From Sphaeroforma sirkka (lineage: Eukaryota; Opisthokonta; Ichthyosporea; Ichthyophonida), in the NCBI GenBank assembly GCA_001586965.3, contig LUCW03001833.1, positions 90,001 through 147,881 of the forward strand: a DNA stretch of 57,881 bases, written 5' to 3'. The position numbers and the translations under genes were made by a program. Position 1 is the first letter of the stretch. Each line of letters begins with the position of its first letter. The notes beneath the pieces are model-generated. The model was not told the DNA's origin, ran no database searches, and saw nothing but the letters and a program-made list of their open reading frames with translations. Below, one piece after another: positions 19,900 to 31,517 of the stretch.

Positions 19900-22800
19900 T
19901 ACTGTAATTGGTGCTGATGGTTGCCAGAGATGAAGCTACATAAGCATGAAGTTTTGAAGGTTGGGGGTTATATAAATTACGATGGCAAGATGGTTTGTGA
20001 TACACGACTGCTACGTATTACCCTCAGGTGTATTTTCTCCTCGAGACTCTGCAGGCTTTTCGTCACGATTGGCATTCTTACTTGAAAGGATATGATTGCA
20101 TTCTTTGCACTACCTGAGCATAAACAACAGACTTGCGATAATCAGACTTTTGATAAGCTTCAGCTATCGATTTTCAGCCATATGCGTAGTCTTGGAACGC
20201 TCCTGATTTATGACCCTACCCTCACGCATGCTTAGTCGTTTAATTGACAAATATGGAATGGTTCAGCTTAGTCGTTTGATTGACAAATATGGGATGGATC
20301 AGAAAACGTTCCGCATTTTCACACTCATCTTCCTCGTCGGTGTGCAAACAACATATATATACGCAGACAGCTTATTCTACTTTTGATTTAGACAAAATCT
20401 CTCCTTTAACAACTGCATGTCGTTCTTTAAATGTTTTTACGTATAGCTAACTCTTTTTTAAAGGTGAATCAACAAACAAGTCACACTAATATCGTCTGTG
20501 GTGCCTGCAGTGGGTTCTGAATGGGTTTACGAATTCTTACGAATTCGCTGGCCTTTGATGCTTGTTGTACATAGCTATACCCGTGCTCCTCTTTCGAGCA
20601 GTATTATGATGAGCTCTGGCGCTACTTTGATTTTTTTGGTCGATATACCACCGAATAGCCAGATACAGGCTGTCCGTGAAAACGAAGCTGAACATCTTAC
20701 TGAAGAATCTCACACTTCCAACAATACTTTAGTAATTACATTTTTGGATTACATAACAAATTATCCCGTCTGCTGCTTGTAGGTCCAGAAACTTGTATGA
20801 CAACATGCATATCGCAATACCGGTAGACAGATTTATGTCTCTATTATACCTGCTGTGAACTGAGCTGATCTTTGTCATTTGTTTGATTTTTGACAGTACA
20901 TGCTACGACATGTTCAAGCTAAGATTGTCTTTGCTTCACGTGTGTATTATCACAAACGTTTCTTTATATAGTCCGTGTTAGGGCAAAATACGCATCAATT
21001 TACAAGCATCTTGTATATAACTACAGTTCGGTCAAATAAACGTAGCAAGCCATTGATATGGACTGTCGAGTGTCACACGTGACAATGACGCACATCCACT
21101 TGAAACCTGTTCCACCAAAATATTTATGAGCATGCAATTATATATTGGGATGCAGGTATACAACAGACCTCGGCAAAGGCACAATAATCTTACTTGCTAC
21201 ATGGTTCGTGAACCGCGATAAGGGCTTGAGTTTGGTGCATCTCAAACAGTCCGAGTTCGGATAGTATTTCGTAAAATATAGCCGGCCAAGGACGTTCACA
21301 GCAAACTGAAACGATATGTGTATTTGTATATCCGGTTATAGGACTGGATGAAATCGATAGTGGTTTTATTCAAAAATTGTATGTAAAAAAATGCCTCAAG
21401 CTGAACGCAGTAGTAGCTTACCTTTATATACATTCTTGCAGGACGAGAGTTCTATCAACCTACAATGTAATATCTTGCTCTACACGTTGGGATCACCAGA
21501 ATTGTAAATTTAATCACTTCAACATTAATAATCTATGTAGCTCAAAAGGATTCTATATAGCTATACGAGATCAATAGCGACAGACATGGGTAGTGGTAGC
21601 AGTTTGCAAGATCAATACAAATATATATGTTCACACCACACACTATATTTGATAAATCATTTAGTTAAATCCATTTTTACATAGCACGTAGTCACGGGAA
21701 TTTAGCATATATTAGTGTAGGATGAGGGGACTATATATATGGTGCAAATGTATCTTCAAAATAGTGCGTTCGAAGGAATTTATTTTTCATCTCACCTTCA
21801 GTTATATACGAATGTTGTTTGTATTAGTTTTTCAATAGCTTGAAATGGCCAGTTTAAAAACTCGATGTTATTTTTTTTTTACTCGTGCACTCGGGCTAGG
21901 GCCCCGTGGGGGCTTATAAATAGAACTAGCTTGAGAGCAAGTATCAAACTACTCTGATGGATTACTATTATAAATAAATATTGATATGAGAATATTTTTC
22001 AAATTGCTCTCTGATTGATGATGTATAACGATATTAATAAATGTATATGGGAATACGTTGATTTTGTAGTCTCTTAGCATGACCGCAAATGAGAGCTTGC
22101 CAGTAAAAGAGAATTATTTAGCGCTCATCGGTGCCAACCATACATAATTGCCAGCAATTATAACATTTCGTGTGGACTTCACTATGCGTCTGTCGCTCGG
22201 TAAGCGATGATAATTTCAGACTAGATCGTGAATTTCTTGACCGTGATGTTGTGATAAATTGAATCTTTCATCGTAATGAGCACACAATACTGCTTGTATA
22301 TATGTTTGCCACCTTACGATTACACTCGTATCAGTACCGATTAGTTAAATATTTCGTTTTCAATGCAAATCACTGTGTTTACATAGTACATACGCAGTGG
22401 GAGACCTTTATCAAAATATGAACATATACGCTGAATTCATTATTCGAAACAGCCTCACTCAGTGATGGAAGCTCGGAGAGTAATCAAGTAGATTCATATC
22501 ACCTCATTAAAACTCTATGAATTGGCCTATGGTAAACAACAGTATTTTTCAATCGTGTAAAGTCGAAAAGACTTCTGAAACGCTATGTATAGATCTTCCC
22601 GTATATACCGTAAATCATCCATCTCAATAGGTGAATAGCCATAACTCTACTAGCAATAATTTTGTCAACCAATATTGAACCGGTCTACCAAAGGCTTATA
22701 TATCATTGCAAGTATTCAGATTCGAGTGATATAACCAACGAATACATCTCTGCACTTGAAAAATGAAAAAGATTACAAACAGAACTAGCTTGGCAGAACA

Positions 22801-23148
22801 CTATAGAGTCATCGATATTAGACAATAATATCAGTACTCGCATAGCTTTGAAGTGGTTCTAAGTGCACGCAGAAGAAAAGAAATATACAACGGTAAGTGT
22901 AGAGTAGGATTGTGATATGACTATTTGGGGCGGACAAATAAGATAGGGGGGAGGCATGTGGTTAGTAAGAACCATTTAGTATCAAAGATAATACGACCCT
23001 ATTTGCAACTTGGTTTGATAAGGATCGTGCTGTGTATAATACGGAACACGTGTTTCTATTTGTAGAGTATGAAGAGTATCTGAAAGGTATGAGTCAAAGG
23101 ATACAATAGACCTCTTCTCAAATATGGTTATCTCATCCAGAAAATTCC
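19900..23148. other. Intergenic region with no recognised gene
   Basis: A 36-bp tandem duplication (CTTAGTCGTTTxATTGACAA...) lies at about 20231-20303. A 94-codon open frame at 20498-20782 (+) and another at 21377-21577 have no recognisable domain and I do not call them genes. The first follows an acceptor-like CTGCAG, so an exon cannot be excluded. From about 21.6 kb the sequence is AT-rich with no repeat structure I can name. Confidence 0.4.
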
Positions 23149-24083
23149 CTAGTCTGAGAGAACTGAACTGAGTCTTTGTGTGTGTTTTCTGACTGGACTC
23201 AGGTTGCTACTTGAGTCTCGATATAGCTTACCGGTTTTACCGCTAATGTTTCTGATGACTCCAATATCATCTTCTTCATGTCGCGTGAAGAGTGATTCCC
23301 GTTTTCCATCTGTTGGTATAAGCGGATTGATTAATTCTGCTATGTATATACCTATGGATGGTAGAATGTTCATACCGAGAAGTATTCGTGCCTCTTGGCT
23401 GGTGGGTTTAACACTTAAAAACACTGAGCTTTTCCTTCCTCCGTGATTAATGTCACATACTTGAGTTGACCCTGTTCTTTATACTCTTGCATCTGCTTGT
23501 GGTAGTTGTATATAGCCCGCTTGCGCTTCAGATACAATTCAGGTACTATACCCTTGTCTATAAATGAGCGTTGTGCGCCAAAGTCTACTTGTGCATTGTA
23601 TGTATTGCCAATAGTTTGTATATTAATGTGTAATCGTTGGTCTTGTGGTGCAGGAAGCTGGTAATTTACATCATTTGCATTTATTAACAACGTTTCTTCA
23701 TCTGTATTTACATTAAGCCTGTCAGCCAGGTCAACCATGTTTGCTTCCACTCACCAGTTGTTTCTGTGCCCATCACAATCTGTGATGTCTTCTACCTTGC
23801 TGGAGGTAATGAACAATCTTGCTATTTGCATATCGTTCTTGACTCGCTCCTCAACCTGCTTGGTCTGATTCGATGCCTTCATGGGACATAGACGGAAATA
23901 GTGCGAGGCTGGCATTACCTTGCAATAAGAACATGCACGCTCTTCGCGCGCCCCTTTCTTCCCGTTTGTCCTATTCGGTTAGTCTGTTTCGTTTTGCCAT
24001 TGTCTGATTTGTGAAGTTTGGTCGCAGCGATTGCACCGCTCTGAAATTGGCTATGTTTGACTGCCTGCGAGTTGTGTCCCTTG
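23149..24083 (-). pseudogene. LTR-retroelement gag-pol fragment: zinc knuckle and retropepsin-like region
   Basis: On the minus strand a basic segment (24083-23920) leads into CSYCKVMPASHYFRLCP, a CX2CX6HX4C knuckle, frame-shifted from the segment before it. After a stop near 23760 comes a frame (23750-23415) with LHINIQTIGNTYNAQVDFGA, resembling a retropepsin active-site strand but with D-F-G-A where families have D-T/S-G-A. In a third frame (23424-23149) comes ARILLGMNILPSIGIYI, resembling the retropepsin C-terminal LLGxDxLxxxGI motif. The pieces add up to a gag end and protease of a Ty3-like element with at least two frameshifts and a stop. Copia element A abuts it at 24084. Confidence 0.55.
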
Positions 24084-24532
24084 TGTGAATTTTTCAACTC
24101 TGTGAAAGTGCTCTTTATTTCCTTTTGTACTCTGTATTTATACTATTTTTCGTCAAAATTGAACGGCCCTTTCGGCTCGAAAATTTCTTTTGCCAAAGAA
24201 ATTCCAACGGACGTGCGCGGTCTATTTTAGATTCCATCTAAAAAATACAAACACAATTTCTTCAAATACACTTAAACTTCTAAGATTCATAACTCAATGA
24301 ATATTCACTCAAACAACTTGAATAAGGTGTCATATGAAAGGAAAAAGCATTTCCTATCAAATGGCACCTGTAACAAAATTACACATTTAATAGGTCAAAC
24401 ACAATCGGCCTACGAAACACATTCGTAAACACAACATATAAAAAACATACTTAGATAAGTGGTTCCTCGATGGACTAGGTCTGAGTCCAACACTTAAACA
24501 TCATTCACCTTTGACAATATGATTTTTCTACA
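24084..24532 (-). repeat. 3' LTR of copia element A, with adjacent polypurine tract
   Basis: It begins on the minus strand with TGTAGAAAAATCATATTG and ends AAAATTCACA. The adjoining internal sequence at 24533-24540 reads ATGGGGAG on the minus strand, a short polypurine tract for plus-strand priming. The LTR includes a TATA-like run (AATAGTATAAATACAG) around 24135-24150 and an AATAAA at about 24115-24122, on the minus strand. Confidence 0.85.
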
Positions 24533-24591
24533 CTCCCCATGGACGCAAGACATAGTCATCGGACATCATTCGACATGTATCTCCCCACAAA

Positions 24592-25149
24592 CTAGCCACA
24601 ACGACAAAGAGATGTAGACACGACAGCACATTGGTAGCAGCGGCGTTTCATCATGTGACTGCGGTGCTTCACGAAAGCAACCTTAGGCAATGCCTTGGTC
24701 AATGCATCAGCAATCATCAACTCAGACTGGCAGTCTTCCAATGCGATGATCTTCTTTGCACATAACTCTCGCACGTAATGATATTTGATATCAATATGCT
24801 TACTGCGCTTGGTGGTCAATTCCTCAGCCATCTTCTTAGCAGTCTGACTGTCCTCGTAACAAACCACGGATTGATCAGTGGCTCGTCCTAGCTCAGATAG
24901 CAAATTCAAAGCAGTCTTTACGTCACGGCAAGACTCTGTAAGACTGACATACTCTGCCTCAGAAGTACTTAGGGTGACAAGTGTCTGACGGCGCGCCCCC
25001 CAGTAGACTGGGGCATTTGTGATGAATACCAGATAGCCAGAATGAGATCGTTTGTCTTCTTCGCCTCCATAGCTTGCATAGGCATACGCACAAAGTTTCA
25101 AGTCGTTCCCGGCTTCATAGAAGATTCCCCAGTGTTTGGTAGCCTCCAA
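24592..25149 (-). pseudogene. Copia A RNase H region
   Basis: This 185-codon frame begins within the polyprotein and has the copia RNase H landmarks YAYASYGGEEDKRSHSGYLV, TLSTSEAEYVSLTE, VVCYEDSQTAKKMAEE and RSKHIDIKYHYVRE, i.e. the acidic active-site positions and the terminal HID/R motif. It ends at 24592 close to the 3' LTR. The frame shift between it and the RT frame at about 25150-25225 separates the two domains. Confidence 0.82.
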
Positions 25150-25222
25150 GTATCCGCACAGATTTCTTGCGGCAGCCCTCTCGCCTTAGTCGGCTGGTCA
25201 AGGTATCGGCTCAGTGAACTTG

Positions 25223-27030
25223 TCAAAAAGCAATATCAGGACGCGTACCCACAGCTGCAAACATAAGGGAACCTATGATACCATGGTAGTCTGAATCCTG
25301 CACCAATGTACCAGGCTGATTCACGTCGAAAGATGTACTCATAGGTGTACTAACCCTTTTCAATGGTCCATACTTCTGCGCTAGCTTCTCAATATATGCC
25401 GGCTGCGAGATGAAAATTCCTCTTCCAGACATATCAATTTTCCATCCAAGGAAAAACCGTGGAGACCCCATCGACTTGACGTCGAATTCTGTCTCGATCT
25501 TCTTCAATATATTCTCCCCCATTCGACGTGAAGTCGAAAATATCAAACCGTCATCAACATACAGTACCAGAAAGCAGTTCTTCCCAATAAAGAGACAAGG
25601 GTCCGTAAGACTTGGCCGGAATCCAACATCATTAACGAGGAAATCTCTGAAGCGCACAAACCAACATAATCCGGCTTTGCTTGAGTCCATAGATACTCTT
25701 CTTCAGCTCGCAAATAGCACCCTCCTTAATCAATTGGTGATCCTCATCACTTAGTAAATCACCGACTAGTTCAACGAAACCAGTGGGGATCTCCGAGCAG
25801 ACGTACTCTTCCAAATTACCATGCAAAAATGCAGTTTTTGACATCGAACTGCAATACATCCAAGTTCTCAGATGCAGCGATAGCCAAACATGCACGCACA
25901 GTCTCTTTTGTGACTACAGGTGACGATGTCTCCACATAATCTCGACCATACTGTTGTGCAAATCCCTTCGCACACAGGCGGGCTTTATGTCGTATAACTG
26001 CGCCGCTTTCATCACGCTTGAGAGTGAAAATCCACTTGAGTCCCAGAGGCTTTGTCCGGGCCTTGCAGCGCTGCTGAAGTTTCCAAACCTTCATCTTCAG
26101 CATTGAACGTAGCTCGTCTCTCATGGCTGCGCGGAAGTACTTCTCATCAGCAGACCCAGTCAAGTTTTTGAAGGACAATTCATCATCGGCCAGAAAACCG
26201 AAGTTAGATTCTTCATGATCTCGTTTACGATCTCGTCGAAGTTTCGAAGATTTTCGAGGTGGGGTTCCACTTGATTGACGTTCACGTTTTCTCTCCGAGT
26301 CCAAGTCCGTACGGGCCTTAGAGCTGATCCGCGGGGACATCATGTCATTGGCTCGGTCGCGTGTACGATCTACGCGGGTTTTCAATCGCCTGCCACCTCT
26401 CGTAGGTGTCTGCTTACCAGGTAAATCACGTTTCTGGTGATTGAGTGGGCGACGAGCATAACCAGGATGTTCACCGGGTCCTGATTCATCACCTCCATCA
26501 GTAGATGATTCATCCATAGTGACATCATCGTCGGCGGCATCATCCATGGGACCATCTCCATCACTATCCGTATCTGATTCTGACGCTGAAGTATCCCTGT
26601 TACCATCACTTGCGCCTACTTCATCGTCAATACTATCATCGTCACCCTCGGAATTGTTGACTTTGACCCTTTCAACGTGACTGGCAATCGTGGGCTCAAG
26701 GCGATAATCTCGACTGTTCACAACACGCTTTGTCTCTAGGTTGTAAATTCGCATACTGCCGCCAACAGTATTAAGGCTAGGACCTAGTAAAATACCTTCC
26801 TGACCCTTCTTGCCGAAATTCTTGATATGTTTTCCGGTCAAGAAATATACTTTCGCACCAAAAGGAATTGTTGTCTGCGACAAATCAGGTTTAACTCCTG
26901 ACCATAGTTCCGCCCGCGACTTAGCACCACCTCGTTGTGGCATTACGTTGATCAACCAACAAGCATAGGTAACCGCTTCAAGCCAAAACTCATCGCCCAG
27001 TCCAGCCTGCAGTAGAAGAACCCGGGCCAT
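25223..27030 (-). pseudogene. Copia A integrase C-terminus and reverse transcriptase, frame-shifted
   Basis: The 27030-25816 frame covers the end of the integrase (LLQAGLGDEFWLEAV, a copia landmark), an acidic Asp/Ser-rich linker and a basic Arg-rich linker. It then enters the RT start (LGLKWIFTLKRDESG, ETSSPVVTKETVRACLA, LDVLQFDVK). A shift near 25830 moves to the 25895-25632 frame (AFLHGNLEEYVCSEIPTGF) and a second to 25690-25223, with the catalytic box FLVLYVDDGLIF (YVDD) and GSLMFAAVGTRPDIAF. All main RT blocks are recognisable, so decay is recent. Confidence 0.85.
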
Positions 27031-27035
27031 CTCGA

Positions 27036-27608
27036 TTAGCGATGGTCACGCTCACATCTTCCATTATGTTCAGGAGTACGTGCTGCCGTCAAACTCTGCT
27101 TTATGCCTCTCGCTGATAGCATAGACTTCCAAGTCTCGTTGACAAACTCGCCCCCTCTATCACTATGAGCCTTCTTCGGGAATCGCTTCAACACTGCAAA
27201 TTCAGTGTCCAGCAAGTGACGCATTGCAGCAGTCGCATCACTCTTGTGCTTCAGGCCCAAACACCAGTAGTGGTCCGTTGCATCGTCAAGAACCTGGAGA
27301 CCGAATTGTTTTCTAGTGAGTGACGGTGTCTTCGAGGTCTCGAAGATATCTACATACAGCTTTGATCCCGGAACTTCCAGAACCACAGATTTACGTTTAC
27401 CCTTCGACCGGACCAACTTGCGAGTAATTCTGGCCCGTGTCAACTTGCCTTGCACGCAAGCTCTACAGAAGGGAAGCTTCTCATCCCAACGTCTGGCAAC
27501 TTTTTCCATTCCTGCGCAAATCATTGTCTCTTTCATCAGTTCCAAGCTTGCATGGCCAAGTCTATGATGCCACATGAGCACATCTGCTCCACCATCATCG
27601 GATGCCAC
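27036..27608 (-). pseudogene. Copia A GAG-pre-integrase and integrase core
   Basis: LMWHHRLGHASLELMKE is the histidine part of the pre-integrase zinc motif, followed by CRACVQGK (the CX2C half). The core shows KLYVDIFET, where D is the first catalytic residue, and KKAHSDRGGEFVNETW with the second. PEHNGRCERDHR holds the Glu, completing D,D,E. The frame stops at 27036 and resumes 6 bp away in another frame. Confidence 0.82.
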
Positions 27609-27837
27609 AAGGGCCTTATCTTCATGATAATCTTTGTACCCGAATGTGTTCGGTTCACGGGTGACTTCAGATCCCTCAGGGAAACGATGTATAGCCCTTG
27701 TCTAACCGTTGCTTTCACCAAACCACCCAGCGGATCAAATAATGTGCAGTCGTTCTTCTCGCACGTCGCCTTCTATCCGTTCTTAACAAGCTGTCGTACG
27801 GATAAAAGTTGAGCACCCGCCTTAGGAATGAGAAGAG

Positions 27838-28329
27838 CTAAACCAATCTCAGGACAGCGCGCAACTCGCCCTCGCCATCTGCATGCAGTTTAGTGTTGCC
27901 AAGCCCGATCACTCGCTTGTTAGAGGGTTTCACAGCAGACAGAGCATCCTCCAATACTACAATATGCTTGCTGGCACCTGTGTCAACCACAAGCTCGTTA
28001 GCAGATAAGACCAGATCACCCACGCCCAGCAATGCATACGCCGATTGTTCGCTGATTATGTTCTCCAATTCAGCTTCAGCGATTGAAGTGACGGATCCAT
28101 CCACAAGTAGATCATCCTCGGCAAAGGTGTCATCATCGTCGAGTGTAGCACAGTTATCTTCATCTGTAGCTGAGATAGAGCCACCCTGAACTTCATAATC
28201 CGATGAAAAACCTCCAGATAGCAAACCGGGTGGAGCATCCAATTCATCATCAAATTTGCTCTCGGCATCGGAAGAATCAGAATCGGTGGAATCTAATACC
28301 ATCATCACTGTCGGAATCTCCGTCATCAC
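27838..28329 (-). pseudogene. Copia A protease region
   Basis: An acidic Asp/Glu/Ser-rich stretch leads to LSANELVVDTGASKHIVV, the copia aspartic protease active site (DTGAS), and VIGLGNTKLHADGEGEL. The frame is offset from the gag frame ending at 28277 and from the integrase frame starting at 27608. About 230 bp between protease and integrase are broken by stops. Confidence 0.8.
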
Positions 28330-29103
28330 CGATCGCCATCAGTCCAAATCCGAAATAGCCATTGTCATCATCATTCTCATCGTCGAGGTCTGGGCAGTCT
28401 CGTTTGATATGCCCTGGTTTCTTGCAATTTATACACGCCATCTTACCACGACAATTAGCCCGAGTATGCCCGGGCTTAAGGCACTGAAACAAGTAAGCTC
28501 CCGGCCATCTCTACTACCAAAGTCACCTCTTGGTCGGTCGAAACCACCTCCTCGTCGACCCTTCTGGGCTTGGTGGTTACCCTTGTGGTATCGTCCATTA
28601 GCATAAAGACCGATATCTTCGTCGTCGTTGTCATCATCGTAGATACTGAGTCCAGTCTCAAACACAATGGCGGCTTCCTTCACTTGCTCATAGCTGAATC
28701 GATTTCCGTTTGCAAACTTCGCATTCAAGTCAATCTTCAGCGGCGCAAACTGACGTGAAAGGCCCTTCATGAAGGATATGCGTTTCCGAATGTTAGTCAA
28801 CTCATCGCCCTGACCTGCAAGCTGGCCAAATAAAATCTCACATCGGTCGGCGAGTTCAGCAACATTTTCTCCATCGTTCATCTTCATCCTATCTAACTTC
28901 TGAGTCAACGCATCAAGATTGGCCTCCGTCTGGCGGTTCATTGCGGTAGCGATCTGGGCCAAGGCAACTGCAGGGTTATCAGTGTTACGGACGTATCCAA
29001 GACAACAGTCTTCAACGCTCTGGACAATCATGGAGTAGGCAATCTCCCTCTCACGGTCTGTAGCGGCATTGAAGACGGCCTTTTCCTTCAGCTTAGCTTC
29101 CAC
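28277..29103 (-). pseudogene. Copia A gag with two zinc knuckles
   Basis: The UBN2-type gag body (REREIAYSMIVQSVEDCCLG, LTQKLDRMKMNDGENVAELA, KRISFMKGLSRQFAPLKIDL) runs from 29103. A frameshift near 28490 moves into a frame with two CCHC knuckles, CFQCLKPGHTRANC and CINCKKPGHIKRDC. Upstream, an ATG at about 29162 opens a frame (KYVEPKLKDATGYPHWKLKW) that stops before it can join the main gag frame; copia B has the same break. Confidence 0.82.
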
Positions 29104-29216
29104 TTCAACTTCCAGTGTGGGTAGCCGGTGGCATCCTTCAGTTTGGGCTCCACGTACTTCATCCTCTCGGTTTGGTGATCAGTGGTCTCTTCCTCTCTCA
29201 AATCGGTGTTCTCTAG

Positions 29217-29249
<33 letters not shown>

Positions 29250-29290
29250 AGGCACTCGAGTCCTTGGTGTCCAAAAATTTCTAGCTTTTA

Positions 29291-29309
29291 GTCCCGTCCG
29301 CTGCTTCCA
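29291..29309 (-). other. Primer-binding site of copia element A
   Basis: Directly after the 5' LTR end (…TTCTCA) the minus strand reads TGGAAGCAGCGGACGGGAC. TGG complements a tRNA 3' CCA, and the following bases resemble the PBS used by elements primed with initiator Met tRNA (TGGTAGCAGAGGATGG in animals). The tRNA identity is inference. Confidence 0.6.
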
Positions 29310-29760
29310 TGAGAATTTTTCAACTCTGTGAAAGTGCTCTTTATTTACTTTTGTACTCTGTATTTATACTATTTTTCGTCAAAATTGAACGGCCCTTTCG
29401 GCTCGAAAATTTCCTTTGCCAAAGAAATTCCAACGGACGTGCGCGGTCTATTTTTAGATTCCATCTCTAAAAATACAAACACAATTTCTTCAAATACACT
29501 TAAACTTCTAAGACTCATAACTCAATGAATATTCACTCAAACAACTTGAATAAGGTGTCATATGAAAGGAAAAAAACATTTCCTATCAAATGATATCTGT
29601 AAAAAAATTACACATATAATAGATCAAACACAATCGGCGTGCGAAACACATTCGTAAACACAACATACAAAAACATACTTAGATAATTGGTTCCTCAATG
29701 GACTAGGTCTGAGTCCAACACTTAAACATCATTCACCTTTGACAATATGATTTTTCTACA
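29310..29760 (-). repeat. 5' LTR of copia element A
   Basis: This 451-bp repeat runs from TGTAGAAAAATCATATTG (29760 going left) to TTCTCA (29310). The 3' LTR is the same apart from scattered substitutions and small indels. The start and end TG/CA are conserved. Confidence 0.88.
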
Positions 29761-31517
29761 TATAAGCGAGCCTTTGATCCACTCCTTGGTTTGCAGCATT
29801 GTACTACAACGTTCTCCTGCAAGATCCAGCCGCCGACATAAAATGGCTTTGACTCTGCCACAGTACCTTTCACTACATTGGTATCTACGTTGATTATCTC
29901 ATTTCGCTTCTTTTCTACATGTTCACTGTTTCCACTGCTTATTGTAGAAGGCGGCGCTCTCTTTTCAACAACGTAGAGTGATACAACTTGTTTTTGCTAG
30001 TCATTAACACTCTAGACTTGCCAAGCGTCTTGCTTTGGCTGCTAGGCATGCGTTGCGGTTTGCAGTCAGCTTTTCCCTTATTGGTGCACCCGATGCATGG
30101 ATTTCGGCCTGATATGTTTGATGCTCTAATTCCCCTGGCAGTTCACTGCTAATTGTAGGTTGGGAATATGGGGACCAATAAAAATTTTACCGAGTTTCAC
30201 CTTACAGAGAATCGACAATCCTTCTCAAAAATGCAAAAGACACCTTGATGCGTAGTCATTATCGTTATGGTTACTAGCTGTTGTTCTCATTTGGCTGGAT
30301 GTGCATTCCTTGTCTGCAACGATAGAAGAGCCTGTCTCTGTACCAAGTAATGTACATATTATGTCAGCAAGCACAAGTTTTGAATATGAACATAATCATT
30401 ATGTTAATCAAATATAGTCTTTACACTAACTGAACTATCAGAGATATACAGCCTGAAAAACATACTTTCACTGGTTACTATGTCACATTTCACTGGAGAG
30501 GTTTCTGTCTGTATAGGTGTCCGGATTGTTATCAGCATCTGGGACGGACGTAATGATATCTGTGACAGGGCGGTGACAGGGCGAATTAAACTATAAAAGT
30601 TAGACTTTGTAACAATCTATTCTTTGAAAGACACATTTCGAAAATGTTCTATATTCATTCGATGCGCCACTGGAACCCCATACATACCCATACATACCGG
30701 CAAAACTAGACGAGGACATTAAGAGGAAAACTTCCCTCTCCTTTTCATGTTGTTTGATAATTTGATGTAAAGAAGCTCCCTTTTGATGTTCTCCCGAGTC
30801 AATCGCTTGTTCCCATTGCGCCATCAGTTTCGCTATACACGTAGTAATGCGTCTTACATTTCCCCTGTGAACAGATTTTGTTATCTTATAAAAAATTACA
30901 ATTCGTTCTCTTATCAGCATCGATTCAATATTCTATAGAAACCGAATATACATACGTGGCAGATGACGTTGATGAAAGTGGCGCCTCAGTCGTTGGCATC
31001 TCCCTTAGGGGCGAATCCTTAACGGGGTCACTAGTTTTTTTCGTTAAGTGACGATCATTAACAATGAATCTCAATTCCTTCCCTTATCAGCATCAATTCA
31101 ATATTTTTAAGAAACCGAATAGACATACGTGGCAGATGACGTTGATGAAGGTAGCGCATCAGTCGTTGGCAAATCCCGTACGGGCGAATTATTAATGGTG
31201 CCTTTGTTTTGGTCCGCTGAGTGCGTCTTCGTTGGTGTTTGTTTTTGTCTGTGCGTTTGAGCAGATGGTTGACGACGCCCGAAAATCATTTACACAATAT
31301 ATCACAAGCAACAAACTCAACATTGCAATCACTGATAATGTTCCTTACCTTGAACTTTCGTGATATTCTATGAGCTTTCGTATACTTTGAATGTTCTTTA
31401 GTTGATATGAGTTGTCGCTGTAAGACAGCAAAAGAAAATATAAGCAAGAAAGTCACAAATGATTTCACAAAAGAGACTTGCCATGGAGACTGACGAGTAC
31501 GCGCAGAATCAAATAGA
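29761..31517 (-). other. Flank between copia A and the MULE transposase, with duplicated exon-like segments
   Basis: On the minus strand a frame without stops (about 29970-29761) contains KPFYVGGWILQENVVVQCC and is cut by the copia element. Frames at 30920-30600 and 31289-31107 may be exons of a second gene carried by the MULE. Two copies of a 107-110 bp segment (30916-31022 and 31087-31196) each end, on the minus strand, in SSTSSAT followed by a GTATGT donor, so an exon with its 5' splice site has been duplicated. I cannot name the product. Confidence 0.45.

Larger units (their letters stand above)
24084..29760 (-). mobile_element. Ty1/copia retrotransposon A (two LTRs, degenerate coding region)
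   Basis: This is a full-length copia-type element on the minus strand. The 5' LTR is 29760-29310 and the 3' LTR 24532-24084; they are about 450 bp, start TGTAGAAA and end in CA, and are very similar to each other. Gene order is gag, protease, integrase, RT, RNase H, which is copia order. A primer-binding site abuts the 5' LTR and a purine tract abuts the 3' LTR. At least five frameshifts or stops break the polyprotein, so it is not autonomous. I see no target-site duplication: the 5 bp flanks are CCTTG (left) and TATAA (right). Confidence 0.9.

Noticed and set aside
20498..20782. 94-codon plus-strand frame
   Set aside because: No domain and no conserved splice partner; reported only as part of the intergenic description.
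25410..25754. 114-codon plus-strand frame across copia RT
   Set aside because: Shadow of the minus-strand RT, which contains YVDD.
27316..27812. Plus-strand frames across copia A integrase
   Set aside because: Antisense to the recognised integrase core; no domain of their own.
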